Assembly: GCF_000276805.1 (NCBI RefSeq)
Contig: NZ_AKXQ01000029.1
Coordinates: forward strand, 1-62,660
Direction of reading: 5' to 3'
Source: Moritella dasanensis ArB 0140
GTDB lineage: Bacteria; Pseudomonadota; Gammaproteobacteria; Enterobacterales; Moritellaceae
DNA: 62,660 nt
Each line of letters opens with the position of its first letter. The first letter of the stretch is position 1. This document shows positions 1-7,837 of this stretch, piece by piece. Below the pieces are notes generated by a model, which was given only the letters and a program-made list of their open reading frames with translations, was not told the DNA's origin and ran no database searches. A program made the translations under genes and the position numbers.

Positions 1-16
1 CGCCAACTAATAAAGA

Positions 17-44
17 AACCTGGATCATTGATTCAGGTTTTTTT
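17..44 (+). terminator. Intrinsic-terminator-like hairpin, array unit 1
   Basis: Ten-bp stem (17-26 with 30-39, one G-T pair) around a three-base loop, followed by a T run. It lies just downstream of the tRNA-like 3' end at position 4, as expected for the terminator of a tRNA unit. Confidence 0.75.
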
Positions 45-82
45 ATGCCTGAAATTTAGGCATACAGAAACACAGATTGTAC

Positions 83-183
83 GGAGTGGTAGTTCAGTTG
101 GTTAGACTCCTTATAAAAAGATAAGCGGCCTATCACGCCGTGGGCCGCGAGTTGTGGTTTACGAAAAATCGTCCACTCCGCCA
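83..183 (+). pseudogene. Degenerate tRNA-Asp-like element, copy 1
   Basis: The 5' acceptor strand GGAGTGG (83-89) is fully complementary to CCACTCC (173-179), followed by G and an encoded CCA (181-183). The D-arm sequence GTAGTTCAGTTGGTTAGA and the anticodon region GGCCTATCACGCC resemble bacterial tRNA-Asp. Two insertions break the tRNA fold: a small hairpin (CTTAT/ATAAG) between D arm and anticodon arm, and an enlarged T loop lacking TTCGA. The anticodon position reads ATC (132-134) instead of GTC. It is probably a tRNA pseudogene or a tRNA-derived repeat; function as an Asp tRNA is unlikely. Confidence 0.75.
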
Positions 184-194
184 ACTAATAAAGA

Positions 195-222
195 AACCTG
201 AATCATTGATTCAGGTTTTTTT
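195..222 (+). terminator. Intrinsic-terminator-like hairpin, array unit 2
   Basis: Perfect ten-bp stem (195-204 with 208-217) with an ATT loop, then a T run. It sits 12 bases after the CCA end of tRNA-like copy 1. In unit 1 the same stem has a G-T pair at one position; here it is A-T, so pairing is kept in both. Confidence 0.8.
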
Positions 223-260
223 ATGCCTGAAATTTAGGCATACAGAAACACAGATTGTAA

Positions 261-361
261 GGAGTGGTAGTTCAGTTGGTTAGACTCCTCATAAAAAGAT
301 AAGCGGCCTATCACGCCGTGGGCCACGAGTTGTGGTTTACAAAAAGTCGTCCACTCCGCCA
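261..361 (+). pseudogene. Degenerate tRNA-Asp-like element, copy 2
   Basis: Same architecture as the copy at 83-183, shifted by 178 bp: complementary acceptor arms, encoded CCA (359-361), ATC at the anticodon position (310-312), the same insert before the anticodon arm, and no TTCGA T-loop motif. It differs from copy 1 at only a few bases. One is C for T in the inserted hairpin, which weakens that stem. Another is A for G at the base of the T arm, which turns a G-T pair into A-T. Recent tandem duplication is the simplest explanation. Confidence 0.75.
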
Positions 362-373
362 ACAAACAAGGAA

Positions 374-401
374 AGCCTGAATCATTGATTCAGGTTTTTT
401 T
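374..401 (+). terminator. Intrinsic-terminator-like hairpin, array unit 3
   Basis: Ten-bp stem (374-383 with 387-396, one G-T pair), ATT loop and T run, 13 bases after the CCA end of tRNA-like copy 2. It is the last recognisable part of the array before the leftward oxidoreductase gene. Confidence 0.7.
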
Positions 402-471
402 ATGCCTGAAATTTAGGGATACAAAAATACAGATTATGCGGAGTGCTAGCCATCCTTGGCTTAATTTACAG

Positions 472-1905
472 CTAGATCTTAGCGAGCGATGTTGGGTAGT
501 TTCTATCTTGAGCTATGCTGCATGCCAGCTTATCTATATCGCTTTCAGAGAGCGTCATGAAATTCGTATTAGGCTTATTTGAATCACTTAGCTGTGCATA
601 TGAATAGTTAAAAAGCTTATGAATGATTTGATCTGCTACAGTGAGTGCTGACGAAGCTTTAACGATTTCAGCTCTCGCATATTGTTGACCCTCAAATGAC
701 ACGTCATAAGCTCGTAGAGAGACATCTTTCCCCGGTATTTGCTGTGCACCAAACAAAGGTCTACCAGCAATCGTTGCATCATTAAAACTCGGAATGAAAT
801 GCACGATGTGGTTAATGGCTTTTTGCGTTCGACTATCAGATTCTTCCTTATCCCAACCTTGCACAAGCTTGTTAATAAAGCTTTTATCCAGTTTAGGTTG
901 GGCACTGTCATCTGTTGTCTTAGCGAGTCCATTTTTAAATAACGTAATTTCTTCAGTCATGCCGTGTAACTGGAAATAACCATCAGGATATGGCGTTAAT
1001 TGTGCCATGCCCTCAGGTGTCCCACGCTGACCGTGAAAGACTACTTCTGGCCAACGTTCACTTTGTTGCCAATGAGTAATGTAAGCGGCTTTAAACTCAA
1101 CCATACGTTCTTTTGGCGTGTCAGCCATGTCATCAATAACACCTGTTCTATAACCACAGGCATTAATCAAATAATCAACTTCGGTTGTCGCTTGATTACC
1201 ATTTTCAGAATGTGTGATTAACCACGTTTTATCGGCAGTGTAGTTCACGTTGGTCACTTTTGTGTTTACCAGTAAGTGACAAGATGATGAGGCTTTTAGG
1301 CTAAGTTCAGTACTTGCTGCTATACGGAATAAGCTTAAACCGTATTCTTGTACCATGAGTAATGGGAATTTTACGGAATCAAAATTTAACGTTTTAGCAA
1401 GTGGGATCATCCAATCTGAGAATTGCGTTATCTCTGCTGGTTGTGGTGTATTTTTTAATAACTCGAGGTCATCACGGCTAAACATCTGATAATAATCATC
1501 TACATCACCGAGTACTTTATTGCTTTCATCCGCTTGAATTAACGATTTGTAGCGTTGAGTGAGCAACTCAAGTCTTGGCAGTAAAGTTTCGATATTACCA
1601 GCATCACGTTGGGGGATGGCAATAACGGTCGGACGTTTATTGATGCAATGCGGATAGATTTTCATTGTTGCGATAGATTGTTCTAATAACGTTAGGCACT
1701 GGTGATCAGATATATCAGGGTAAAGGTTACCGCCTGCATGCAAATGACATACTGGTGGTCCATTAACTAAGCTAACACCTTCTTCAAATAATGTGACATT
1801 AATGTCTAACCCTGCCAAACGCAGCGCGATGGTGCTACCTGCAATACCACCGCCGATAACTGCAATGCGTTTTGATTTTAGAGTTGAAGGTATGTTCTTG
1901 ATCAT
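472..1905 (-). CDS. FAD-dependent oxidoreductase (DAO-type fold)
   Basis: 477 aa. The N terminus (residues about 13-42) is a Rossmann dinucleotide-binding unit: RIAVIGGGIAGS with the GxGxxG spacing and an acidic residue (FEEG) at the end of the second strand. This is typical of FAD-binding oxidoreductases of the glycine oxidase/DAO superfamily. A late LINACGYRTG stretch resembles the second FAD-contact region of that group. No signal peptide or membrane segment is visible, so it is probably cytoplasmic. It stands alone, reading left towards the tRNA-like array, and its 3' end lies only about 20 bp from the last array remnant. The substrate cannot be told from the sequence. Confidence 0.75.
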   Translation of the reverse strand: MIKNIPSTLKSKRIAVIGGGIAGSTIALRLAGLDINVTLFEEGVSLVNGPPVCHLHAGGNLYPDISDHQCLTLLEQSIATMKIYPHCINKRPTVIAIPQRDAGNIETLLPRLELLTQRYKSLIQADESNKVLGDVDDYYQMFSRDDLELLKNTPQPAEITQFSDWMIPLAKTLNFDSVKFPLLMVQEYGLSLFRIAASTELSLKASSSCHLLVNTKVTNVNYTADKTWLITHSENGNQATTEVDYLINACGYRTGVIDDMADTPKERMVEFKAAYITHWQQSERWPEVVFHGQRGTPEGMAQLTPYPDGYFQLHGMTEEITLFKNGLAKTTDDSAQPKLDKSFINKLVQGWDKEESDSRTQKAINHIVHFIPSFNDATIAGRPLFGAQQIPGKDVSLRAYDVSFEGQQYARAEIVKASSALTVADQIIHKLFNYSYAQLSDSNKPNTNFMTLSESDIDKLACSIAQDRNYPTSLAKI

Positions 1906-2035
1906 GCTCTTCGCAACGTATAAATAATTAGATAATTTATTATGCCAATTATTTATACGGGAATGAAACTTATTTTTAGTTAAAGTGCATATATACTAAC
2001 TAAATTACGATGATCTTTAAGTATTAGCATGAACT

Positions 2036-2665
2036 TTATCCGGTTGCTAACCAGAACCCAACAAACACCATCAGTGAACCGGCAATCTTATTGAGTAAAC
2101 GTACATTATTACTTTTTTGTAAAAACAGACGTAATGTTTGTCCACCGCTGGCATACATTAACAAACAGCTAAATTCGGTAACCAGAATAATGGCGACTAA
2201 CACTGATAGTTGCGGCGTTAATGCTTGTGCTGGATTAATGAATGGCGGTAATAATGAAATCATGAATACCCAGCCTTTTGGGTTCGCAATCGCGGTTACA
2301 AAACCTTGACTGGCCAATTGCATCGGCTTCATCTTGTCTTCAACACCAGCGCTATCTGAGATAGCTAATTTACCTTTTGAACGCCACATTTGGATTCCAA
2401 GATAAATAAGATAACTACCACCTAGATATTTAAGTGCTGAGAATGCACTCGGGTATTTCAGCATCACAGTAGCCACGCCAATAACGGCTAAAATAGCAAC
2501 TAAACCAACTCCGAGTAATTCACCCCACATCATGTGCAAGCTACGCTTCACACCAATCGTCATGCCTAATGTCATCGATAATGTCATACACATACCTGGT
2601 GTAATCGAAACGAAGAAAAAGGTAGGAATAAAAATTGCTAAAAGTTGTAAATCGATGGCGGACAT
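2036..2665 (-). CDS. LysE/RhtB family amino-acid exporter
   Basis: 209 aa, the usual size of the family, with about six hydrophobic segments. The N-terminal FFFVSITPGMCMTLSMTLGM matches the conserved first part of LysE/RhtB proteins (TPGP-like motif), and the sequence has the typical GxYLIYLGIQMWRSK stretch after helix 3. The family exports amino acids such as lysine, homoserine, threonine or cysteine from the cytoplasm. The substrate cannot be assigned here. It is divergent from the unknown gene at 2890, with a long inverted repeat in the shared control region. Confidence 0.88.
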   Translation of the reverse strand: MSAIDLQLLAIFIPTFFFVSITPGMCMTLSMTLGMTIGVKRSLHMMWGELLGVGLVAILAVIGVATVMLKYPSAFSALKYLGGSYLIYLGIQMWRSKGKLAISDSAGVEDKMKPMQLASQGFVTAIANPKGWVFMISLLPPFINPAQALTPQLSVLVAIILVTEFSCLLMYASGGQTLRLFLQKSNNVRLLNKIAGSLMVFVGFWLATG

Positions 2666-2804
2666 TATGCAAGCTTAGTTGTGGGGTCGAGAGTTGATAA
2701 TATCACTATTTAATCAATTTTCTGTATTCTATTGTTGGATGAATATAAATTAGCCATTTTTTACTTTGTTCATTTAATCGAAGTATTCATTTTTAAATTT
2801 ATCC

Positions 2805-2842
2805 AAGTATAGGTTTAAAAAATTATCCTTAAGCCTATACTT
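2805..2842. promoter_or_regulatory. 14-bp inverted repeat upstream of the gene at 2890
   Basis: Arms 2805-2818 and 2829-2842 are complementary over 14 positions, with one G-T pair, around a 10-base spacer. The site lies in the intergenic region between two divergent genes, 48 bp before the start at 2890, so it is not a terminator for either. It may be an operator or a 5'-leader hairpin. Confidence 0.5.
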
Positions 2843-2889
2843 ATTACTTCTGCAATTGTATTTAGTATTTAGACTGGAATGACGCCTTA

Positions 2890-4080
2890 ATGATAAAATT
2901 TATTACTTCTCCGCAAGAAATGCGACTCTCTGATGTTGAAACAGCACAGTATGATCAAATCGTCGATTATGTTACTGAAATCAGCTTGAACTTAATGGCT
3001 GTTAAAGTCACTAACCGACCTGGAGATTTTCTTGGTTGGTGTAATGAGTTATACAATTACGTGCGTTACGGTATAAATATGGATTTGCTTGATGCAAAAC
3101 ATGAAAAACCGTTGCAAAAATTACTGCAGTTATTAGAAGCATCAATTACTTGCCGCCAGGTTAAAACGTCACGTATAACACCTTGGCCTTTTCTGAAAAA
3201 TTTCATACTTGATCAAGCCGAACGCCAAGCATTAGCAGAGCGCCTACGCTTATTAAACTACATCAGATCATTGCGTGTAAGCACGTTCGCAGATATGTCA
3301 GATGTGGAACGCCTCGCGTTTGCCGGTAAACACTTATCTGCACATGAACCTGCAAAGTTTGATTTCGATGTTGAATTGTTCGGTAGTACACGTGGTGCAA
3401 AAGGTTTGCACGAGTTATTACAACATACACCCTCTCTACTTGATGATGCATTATCTGCAATTCCATCAGAAGGTGAAGTAACTGAAGCGAATTATAAAGC
3501 GTTTGTAAAACTCTATATAGCCGCTTTTGCTACATTAGATAAAGGCAAGGCTGGCTTGTTTGCTGCTACGCGTTTATTAGCAATGCATCGACCTGATGTC
3601 TTTATGGTACTTACTGCGACAAAAGTAGATGCGTTATGTCAAGGTCTTGGTCTTGTTAAGCTAAAAGCAACAGATTTTTCTCGTTACTGGGTCGATGTGA
3701 TTGAAGGGCTTCATCGTCAACCTTGGTTTAAATCGGCACAGCCAGAAGATGCAACCGAACTTGAGCTATGGAATAACCGTGTTGTGTTATTTGACCTGTT
3801 CTTTTTTGTTGATAAAGATTTCGCTGGTAAATCAAACTATCTAAAATTGAAAAATAAGCCAGTGGTTGTTCGTAGCGCTACTGGTGGCCGTACGCGTGTT
3901 GCCGGTGCTGTACGTCAAAAACGTACTAAAGAAAGCGCAACGGAAGCGGTAGACCGTCTATTGACTGAACCTGATTTGCCTGCTTATTTACAAAGTAAGC
4001 GAGACTCTATGATTGTTGAAGTAGAGAAAGGTAAAAGTGCGACAGAAGTGATGCAGTTGATACGTGCTATTTTTGGTTAA
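2890..4080 (+). CDS. Conserved-looking protein of unknown function
   Basis: 396 aa. I do not recognise a family. The protein looks soluble: no signal peptide, no membrane segment, and mainly helical with many Leu/Ala stretches. A basic, low-complexity linker (residues about 325-350, with TGGRTRVAGAVRQKRTKES) separates a large N-terminal part from a short helical C-terminal part (about 350-396). Codon use looks like its neighbours, and the length and composition argue for a real gene. It is monocistronic, begins 48 bp after a long inverted repeat, and ends at a bidirectional terminator shared with the transporter gene at 4174. Confidence 0.7.
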   Translation: MIKFITSPQEMRLSDVETAQYDQIVDYVTEISLNLMAVKVTNRPGDFLGWCNELYNYVRYGINMDLLDAKHEKPLQKLLQLLEASITCRQVKTSRITPWPFLKNFILDQAERQALAERLRLLNYIRSLRVSTFADMSDVERLAFAGKHLSAHEPAKFDFDVELFGSTRGAKGLHELLQHTPSLLDDALSAIPSEGEVTEANYKAFVKLYIAAFATLDKGKAGLFAATRLLAMHRPDVFMVLTATKVDALCQGLGLVKLKATDFSRYWVDVIEGLHRQPWFKSAQPEDATELELWNNRVVLFDLFFFVDKDFAGKSNYLKLKNKPVVVRSATGGRTRVAGAVRQKRTKESATEAVDRLLTEPDLPAYLQSKRDSMIVEVEKGKSATEVMQLIRAIFG

Positions 4081-4125
4081 TCTGAAATACAAAGTGATTA
4101 ATTAAGATTTGATTAATCGTAGAAA

Positions 4126-4155
4126 TAAAAAAGGCTTCATAATGAAGCCTTTTTA
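4126..4155. terminator. Bidirectional intrinsic terminator
   Basis: A run of A, then GGCTTC and GAAGCC around a five-base loop, then a run of T. It lies between the convergent genes ending at 4080 and 4174 and can serve both strands. Confidence 0.85.
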
Positions 4156-4173
4156 GTTTCTGTGTTTTAGCTA

Positions 4174-5559
4174 TTAAAGGCTAATGAGACCTACTGCTTG
4201 CAAGAATACAATTGCAATCGCTACTGGCGATAAGTAACGTAGGCAGAACATAACCGCTTTATAAGCAATTTCAGGTAAAGCAAACTCTTCACGCGTGATA
4301 TTCTCATTAACAACCCAACCAACTAATACCGCAGTAAATAGACCTGCAAGTGGTAGCATGATGTTTGCTGTTAATTTATCTAATGCATCGAAGAAGTTTA
4401 GACCCATCACAACATCTTGAGCCCAAGGTGCACCACTTAGTGAGAATACTGTTAATAGTGACAGTCCCCAAATTGTACAACCTGCAACGATAGTTGCTTT
4501 CGCTCGAGTTAAACCAAGACGTTCGTTTAGGTATGCCACTGGTGATTCAAGCAGTGCGATCACTGATGTGAATGCAGCGAATGTCACCATGATGAAGAAT
4601 AACGTACCAAACAGTGACCCTAGTGGCATTTGACCAAACGCGATTGGTAATGACACGAATAGTAGACCAGGACCAGCTGAAGGTTCCATACCGTTAGCAA
4701 ATACGATTGGGAAGATAGCCATACCTGCGATAAGTGCTACTGCTGTATCCATTATTGCGATATAGATAGACGTTTTCGCGATTGATGTACCTTCTGGCAT
4801 ATATGCGCCGTAAACCATCATGATACCTGATGATAAACTTAGCGTGAAGAATGCATGACCTAGAGCAGTCAATACACCGTCAAATGACAGTTTAGAAAAA
4901 TCTGGTGAGAACATGAATTCTGCTGCTTGACCAAAATTACCTGTTGCTGCAGCATAAACCATGATGATAGTAAGAAGAATAAACAGTAATGGCATGAGGT
5001 AAGTTACTGCTTTTTCTAAGCCAGCCGTAACACCACGAATTAATACTAACATTGCTGCAATGATCGTAATTGAAGCCCAGATGATCAATTGCGTTGTGTC
5101 TGTGATTAAACCAGTGAATAGCGCACCGATCTCATCTTTGTGTGATATTTCTGAACCGACTGTCGCTAGGAAGTCACCGCTGATACCAAAGAAGATATAA
5201 GCAGCTGCCCAACCGGCAATAACTATATAGAAGCTTAAGATCAGTGACCCAGCGATAACGCCTGATGCACCGAGTAGAGACCAAATGCTTGAACCGCCTG
5301 ATTCCTTGGCTACAGTTGCTGATGCATTTGCTGGTGAAGTACGTGCTCGTTTACCAATCATTACCTCTGCCATCATAACCGGGATACCGATAAGTAGAAT
5401 ACAGAATAGGTAGACTAGTACGAATGCACCACCGCCATTTTCGCCCATAATATAAGGGAACTTCCAAAGGTTACCTAAACCTACAGCTGCGCCAGCAGCT
5501 GCAAGTACGTACTTAAATTCGCTAGACCAGCGGCTGTCAATTGTTGTGCTTGTTGTCAT
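4174..5559 (-). CDS. Sodium-dependent transporter (NSS/SNF family)
   Basis: 461 aa from the chosen start. The N-terminal EFKYVLAAAGAAVGLGNLWK and FPYIMGENGGGAFVLVYL are hallmark sequences of neurotransmitter:sodium symporters, where the unwound first helix binds sodium and substrate. About 11-12 hydrophobic segments follow, as expected for an inner-membrane LeuT-fold carrier of amino acids or related solutes. An upstream ATG at 5583 is possible, but the ATG at 5559 has an AGGA ribosome site at good spacing and gives the usual N terminus. It is monocistronic, with its own terminator at 4126-4155. The exact substrate is unknown. Confidence 0.9.
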   Translation of the reverse strand: MTTSTTIDSRWSSEFKYVLAAAGAAVGLGNLWKFPYIMGENGGGAFVLVYLFCILLIGIPVMMAEVMIGKRARTSPANASATVAKESGGSSIWSLLGASGVIAGSLILSFYIVIAGWAAAYIFFGISGDFLATVGSEISHKDEIGALFTGLITDTTQLIIWASITIIAAMLVLIRGVTAGLEKAVTYLMPLLFILLTIIMVYAAATGNFGQAAEFMFSPDFSKLSFDGVLTALGHAFFTLSLSSGIMMVYGAYMPEGTSIAKTSIYIAIMDTAVALIAGMAIFPIVFANGMEPSAGPGLLFVSLPIAFGQMPLGSLFGTLFFIMVTFAAFTSVIALLESPVAYLNERLGLTRAKATIVAGCTIWGLSLLTVFSLSGAPWAQDVVMGLNFFDALDKLTANIMLPLAGLFTAVLVGWVVNENITREEFALPEIAYKAVMFCLRYLSPVAIAIVFLQAVGLISL

Positions 5560-5941
5560 TTTCCCGTCCTGGGTTATGTACATATAGTTATGTACATACT
5601 AATAACATATTAAAAACACCGAGATAAGCTCTTTAATTAGATGATAACTCTAAAAAGGCGGTTATTTATTTACTTAACTCTTTGTATCGGCCTGTAGCTG
5701 GTTAAAGGTTTCAGTTGAGCTTCTCAGTTCAGAACTAAATGCTTATAATTTTAGTATGGGCTTTATATTGCAGTTTTTTGCTATTTTTGCATAAGTGGGC
5801 TGTGATTTGATTGTTTTTTATTCTATGCGTGAACTAGGGTAATACTAGGTAGGTAGTAACTGGAATGGGGGAAATCAACCTGAATTAGTGTCTAATTCAG
5901 GTTGATAAAATAAAACAGAATCTGTGTTATTTAAAACGTAA
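5560..5941. other. Intergenic region with a perfect 15-bp hairpin
   Basis: No gene seen. The region holds the promoter side of the transporter gene. At 5874-5906 a perfect 15-bp stem (5874-5888 with 5892-5906) surrounds a TGT loop, 35 bp beyond the stop of the leftward SRPBCC gene. It may be that gene's terminator, although only a short T run follows on the minus strand. Confidence 0.65.
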
Positions 5942-6424
5942 TTAAGCCGTTGCCGTTACATTTGAAAGTGCTCTCGCGAGATTCTTAATGTAAGTATTTG
6001 ATAGTGTTTCAAATTCAATTTTAACGACAGGTTTCAAACCGATACCAGCAAGGCTAGGTAGTGGAATTGTAATGACTGCATCTGTTAATAAGTTAATATC
6101 ACAGCCTGTAGCTGTTTCAGTTATGATCCATTCACCGGATACTTTTGCACTATTATTGGCAGTATCACGCGGTACCCAAGTAATTGATTTAGATTCTGGA
6201 TCACACGTATATTCACATGCGTAAATTGTTTGTAATTGAATTGGACCTAGACCGATTTTCTTCATTTCCCAGCGGTAAGTATTCGCTGCTTCTTCGATCA
6301 AATTTTCTAAATCTGGAAAGTGACTTGTCGATGCTGGCACATCAGCTAAAAGGTTATAAACGGTATCGATATCTGCTGGTACTGAGAACTTTTTATTAAG
6401 TTGTATTTTTACGTCGAAAGCCAT
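5942..6424 (-). CDS. SRPBCC (START-like) family protein
   Basis: 160 aa. The sequence follows the polyketide-cyclase/START-like pattern: an N-terminal strand with FSVPADIDTVYNLLADVPAS, a mid-protein run of beta strands ending in ITWVPRD, then GEWIITETATGCDINLLTDA and a long C-terminal helix. These proteins form a hydrophobic ligand cavity. Members act in lipid, quinone or polyketide binding, and no specific ligand can be inferred. No signal peptide is visible. The gene stands alone between the transporter and the Rrf2-type regulator. Confidence 0.75.
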   Translation of the reverse strand: MAFDVKIQLNKKFSVPADIDTVYNLLADVPASTSHFPDLENLIEEAANTYRWEMKKIGLGPIQLQTIYACEYTCDPESKSITWVPRDTANNSAKVSGEWIITETATGCDINLLTDAVITIPLPSLAGIGLKPVVKIEFETLSNTYIKNLARALSNVTATA

Positions 6425-6659
6425 TTTAAATGTCCCTTTTATGAATAATAGCGTTTACTTTTCTAGAGAGTATATCCTAGAAGTAGTATTTATTGTCGCT
6501 ACATTGCACGACATAGTGATTATTGTCAAGAATGAGACGTTGAAATTGAGCGGGGTATTTAACGTTTTTTTCTTATAATACAATGCACTGAAAGAGTGCA
6601 TGGGAAAACTACCGATAATTCTACTATATATTATCGATGACCCATGTATTTCATGATAA

Positions 6660-7106
6660 TTAGGCTTGTTTCATGTAGCGTAATGATTCAAATTCATGCT
6701 GTTCATCGAGTAAATCAGCAAGCGTGTATTGGTCGAGTGTTTGAAGAAAAGCTTCGATACTCGTCTGTAATAGATTTTTTAACTGATAAGTCGGTACTAA
6801 GTCGCTGTCTTCAGTATTATCATCAAACCCTCTTAAATTATTTTCTAACGCGCGTACTAGTTGTCCAACGTTGATTTCTGATGCCGATTTTGCTAACCAT
6901 ATCCCGCCATTTTTTCCTCGAGACGATTTGATGTAGTCGAGCGAAGAAAGATGCGCAATCACCTTGGCAATATGATTTCGTGATGCTTGATAGACCTCAG
7001 CAACTTCTGCAGAACTTGAGCGTTGTCCTTTTGGCAGCGTGGATAAGTACATTAATGTGCGTATACCAAAATCTGTATAAGTCGTTATCTTCACTTTTAT
7101 CACCAT
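6660..7106 (-). CDS. Rrf2-family regulator, NsrR-like but without cluster cysteines
   Basis: 148 aa with a winged-helix DNA-binding region. TTYTDFGIRTLMYLS, EVYQASRNHIAKVIAHLS and SSRGKNGGIWLAK closely follow E. coli NsrR, the nitric-oxide-sensing repressor. The C-terminal LDQYTLADLL also matches. In NsrR three cysteines after the wing (near residues 91-102) hold the Fe-S cluster. The matching stretch here (RGFDDNTEDSDLVPTYQLKN) has none, and the whole protein contains no cysteine, although the Asp of the YTDFG motif is kept. It therefore probably senses something else, or binds DNA constitutively. No nitric-oxide gene is adjacent. Confidence 0.85.
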   Translation of the reverse strand: MVIKVKITTYTDFGIRTLMYLSTLPKGQRSSSAEVAEVYQASRNHIAKVIAHLSSLDYIKSSRGKNGGIWLAKSASEINVGQLVRALENNLRGFDDNTEDSDLVPTYQLKNLLQTSIEAFLQTLDQYTLADLLDEQHEFESLRYMKQA

Positions 7107-7170
7107 TAGCAGAGTTATCGTTAATTAATTATGCGTAAAGAGAGTTAGAAATCACTGTTATTATCCGAAA

Positions 7171-7674
7171 TTAGGATACCAACTCTTTTTCAACTTGATC
7201 ATTTAGTGCTTCTTTACCGTATTTTTGTAAAAACAGTTTAAAACCTTCGAGTAGCTCTCTAGGGTGACTGAACTGACAATAGGTCACTGGATAATCTTGA
7301 TCGAGTTCTTTTAGCAGTGGACTTTTAATTGGAGCACCACGCCAGACAGCAAAAAATACCGGTTTAGGGTGGATTGAACTTAGATTATAAGAAAGTTCAT
7401 AGGCATCGCTATCATTGGATGATGTATGGATATAAAGCAGGGCATCAACAACCGATAATAAGCGTAAGCGATAATGGCGGTAATTAGCGGGTGTAAAGAT
7501 GATCCCAGTTTGTCGCTGAAAAGCTTGCTGGTAATCATCTTGTTCTTCACCGAGATTAAAAGGAAGGAATTCAAGGCCATCAATGTTGAACTGTAAAAAG
7601 GTGATGACATTGTCTAAAATCTTTAAGTGGTCTTTATTAATATCCCCCACGTTTTGTTTTACTAATAGCTTCAT
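7171..7674 (-). CDS. Hypothetical protein, alpha/beta fold suspected
   Basis: 167 aa, not recognised with confidence. The middle and C-terminal parts alternate predicted strands and helices: VDALLYIHTSS, then ELSYNLS, then KPVFFAVWRG and YPVTYCQFSHPRELLEGFKL. This pattern loosely recalls small nucleotide-processing Rossmann-like proteins of the nucleoside deoxyribosyltransferase group, but no catalytic motif can be named. No signal peptide or membrane helix is present. It reads in the same direction as the regulator ending at 6660, about 65 bp upstream of it, and the two might be co-transcribed. Confidence 0.55.
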   Translation of the reverse strand: MKLLVKQNVGDINKDHLKILDNVITFLQFNIDGLEFLPFNLGEEQDDYQQAFQRQTGIIFTPANYRHYRLRLLSVVDALLYIHTSSNDSDAYELSYNLSSIHPKPVFFAVWRGAPIKSPLLKELDQDYPVTYCQFSHPRELLEGFKLFLQKYGKEALNDQVEKELVS

Positions 7675-7837
7675 TTTAGTTCCCTTTCATTACGATCGTT
7701 AAAACCGGTTGCTAGGGATACAGTTATACGCTGAACTATTAGAAATATTAACCAAGAGCACAAGTTATTTTATCTTAGATTTGAAATTGGTTAAAAAGCA
7801 TTAAAAACAAAAACCTAAGCTCAGCTGGATGGGTTAT

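Larger units (their letters stand above)
1..449 (+). repeat. Tandem 178-bp repeat array carrying tRNA-Asp-like elements (tail of array)
   Basis: Two full units (1-178 and 179-356) and a third, decaying partial unit (357 to about 449) repeat with a period of exactly 178 bp. The two full units differ at only about six positions. Each unit runs: 3' end of a tRNA-like element (CCA), an intrinsic-terminator-like hairpin, a short GCCT/AGGC palindrome, then the next tRNA-like element. Position 1 already starts inside a tRNA-like 3' end, so the array almost certainly extends upstream of the window. The third unit keeps the hairpin but loses similarity just after the first bases of its tRNA-like part (440-449). 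Confidence 0.9.

Noticed and set aside
83-361. Functional tRNA-Asp genes
   Set aside because: Insertions before the anticodon arm and in the T loop, loss of the TTCGA motif and ATC in the anticodon place make normal function unlikely.
1-449. CRISPR array
   Set aside because: The repeats are 178 bp and contiguous, with no short direct repeats separated by unique spacers. Their content is tRNA-like.
385-582. 65-aa frame on the plus strand
   Set aside because: It starts in the terminator of the repeat array and runs antisense into the oxidoreductase gene; there is no ribosome site.
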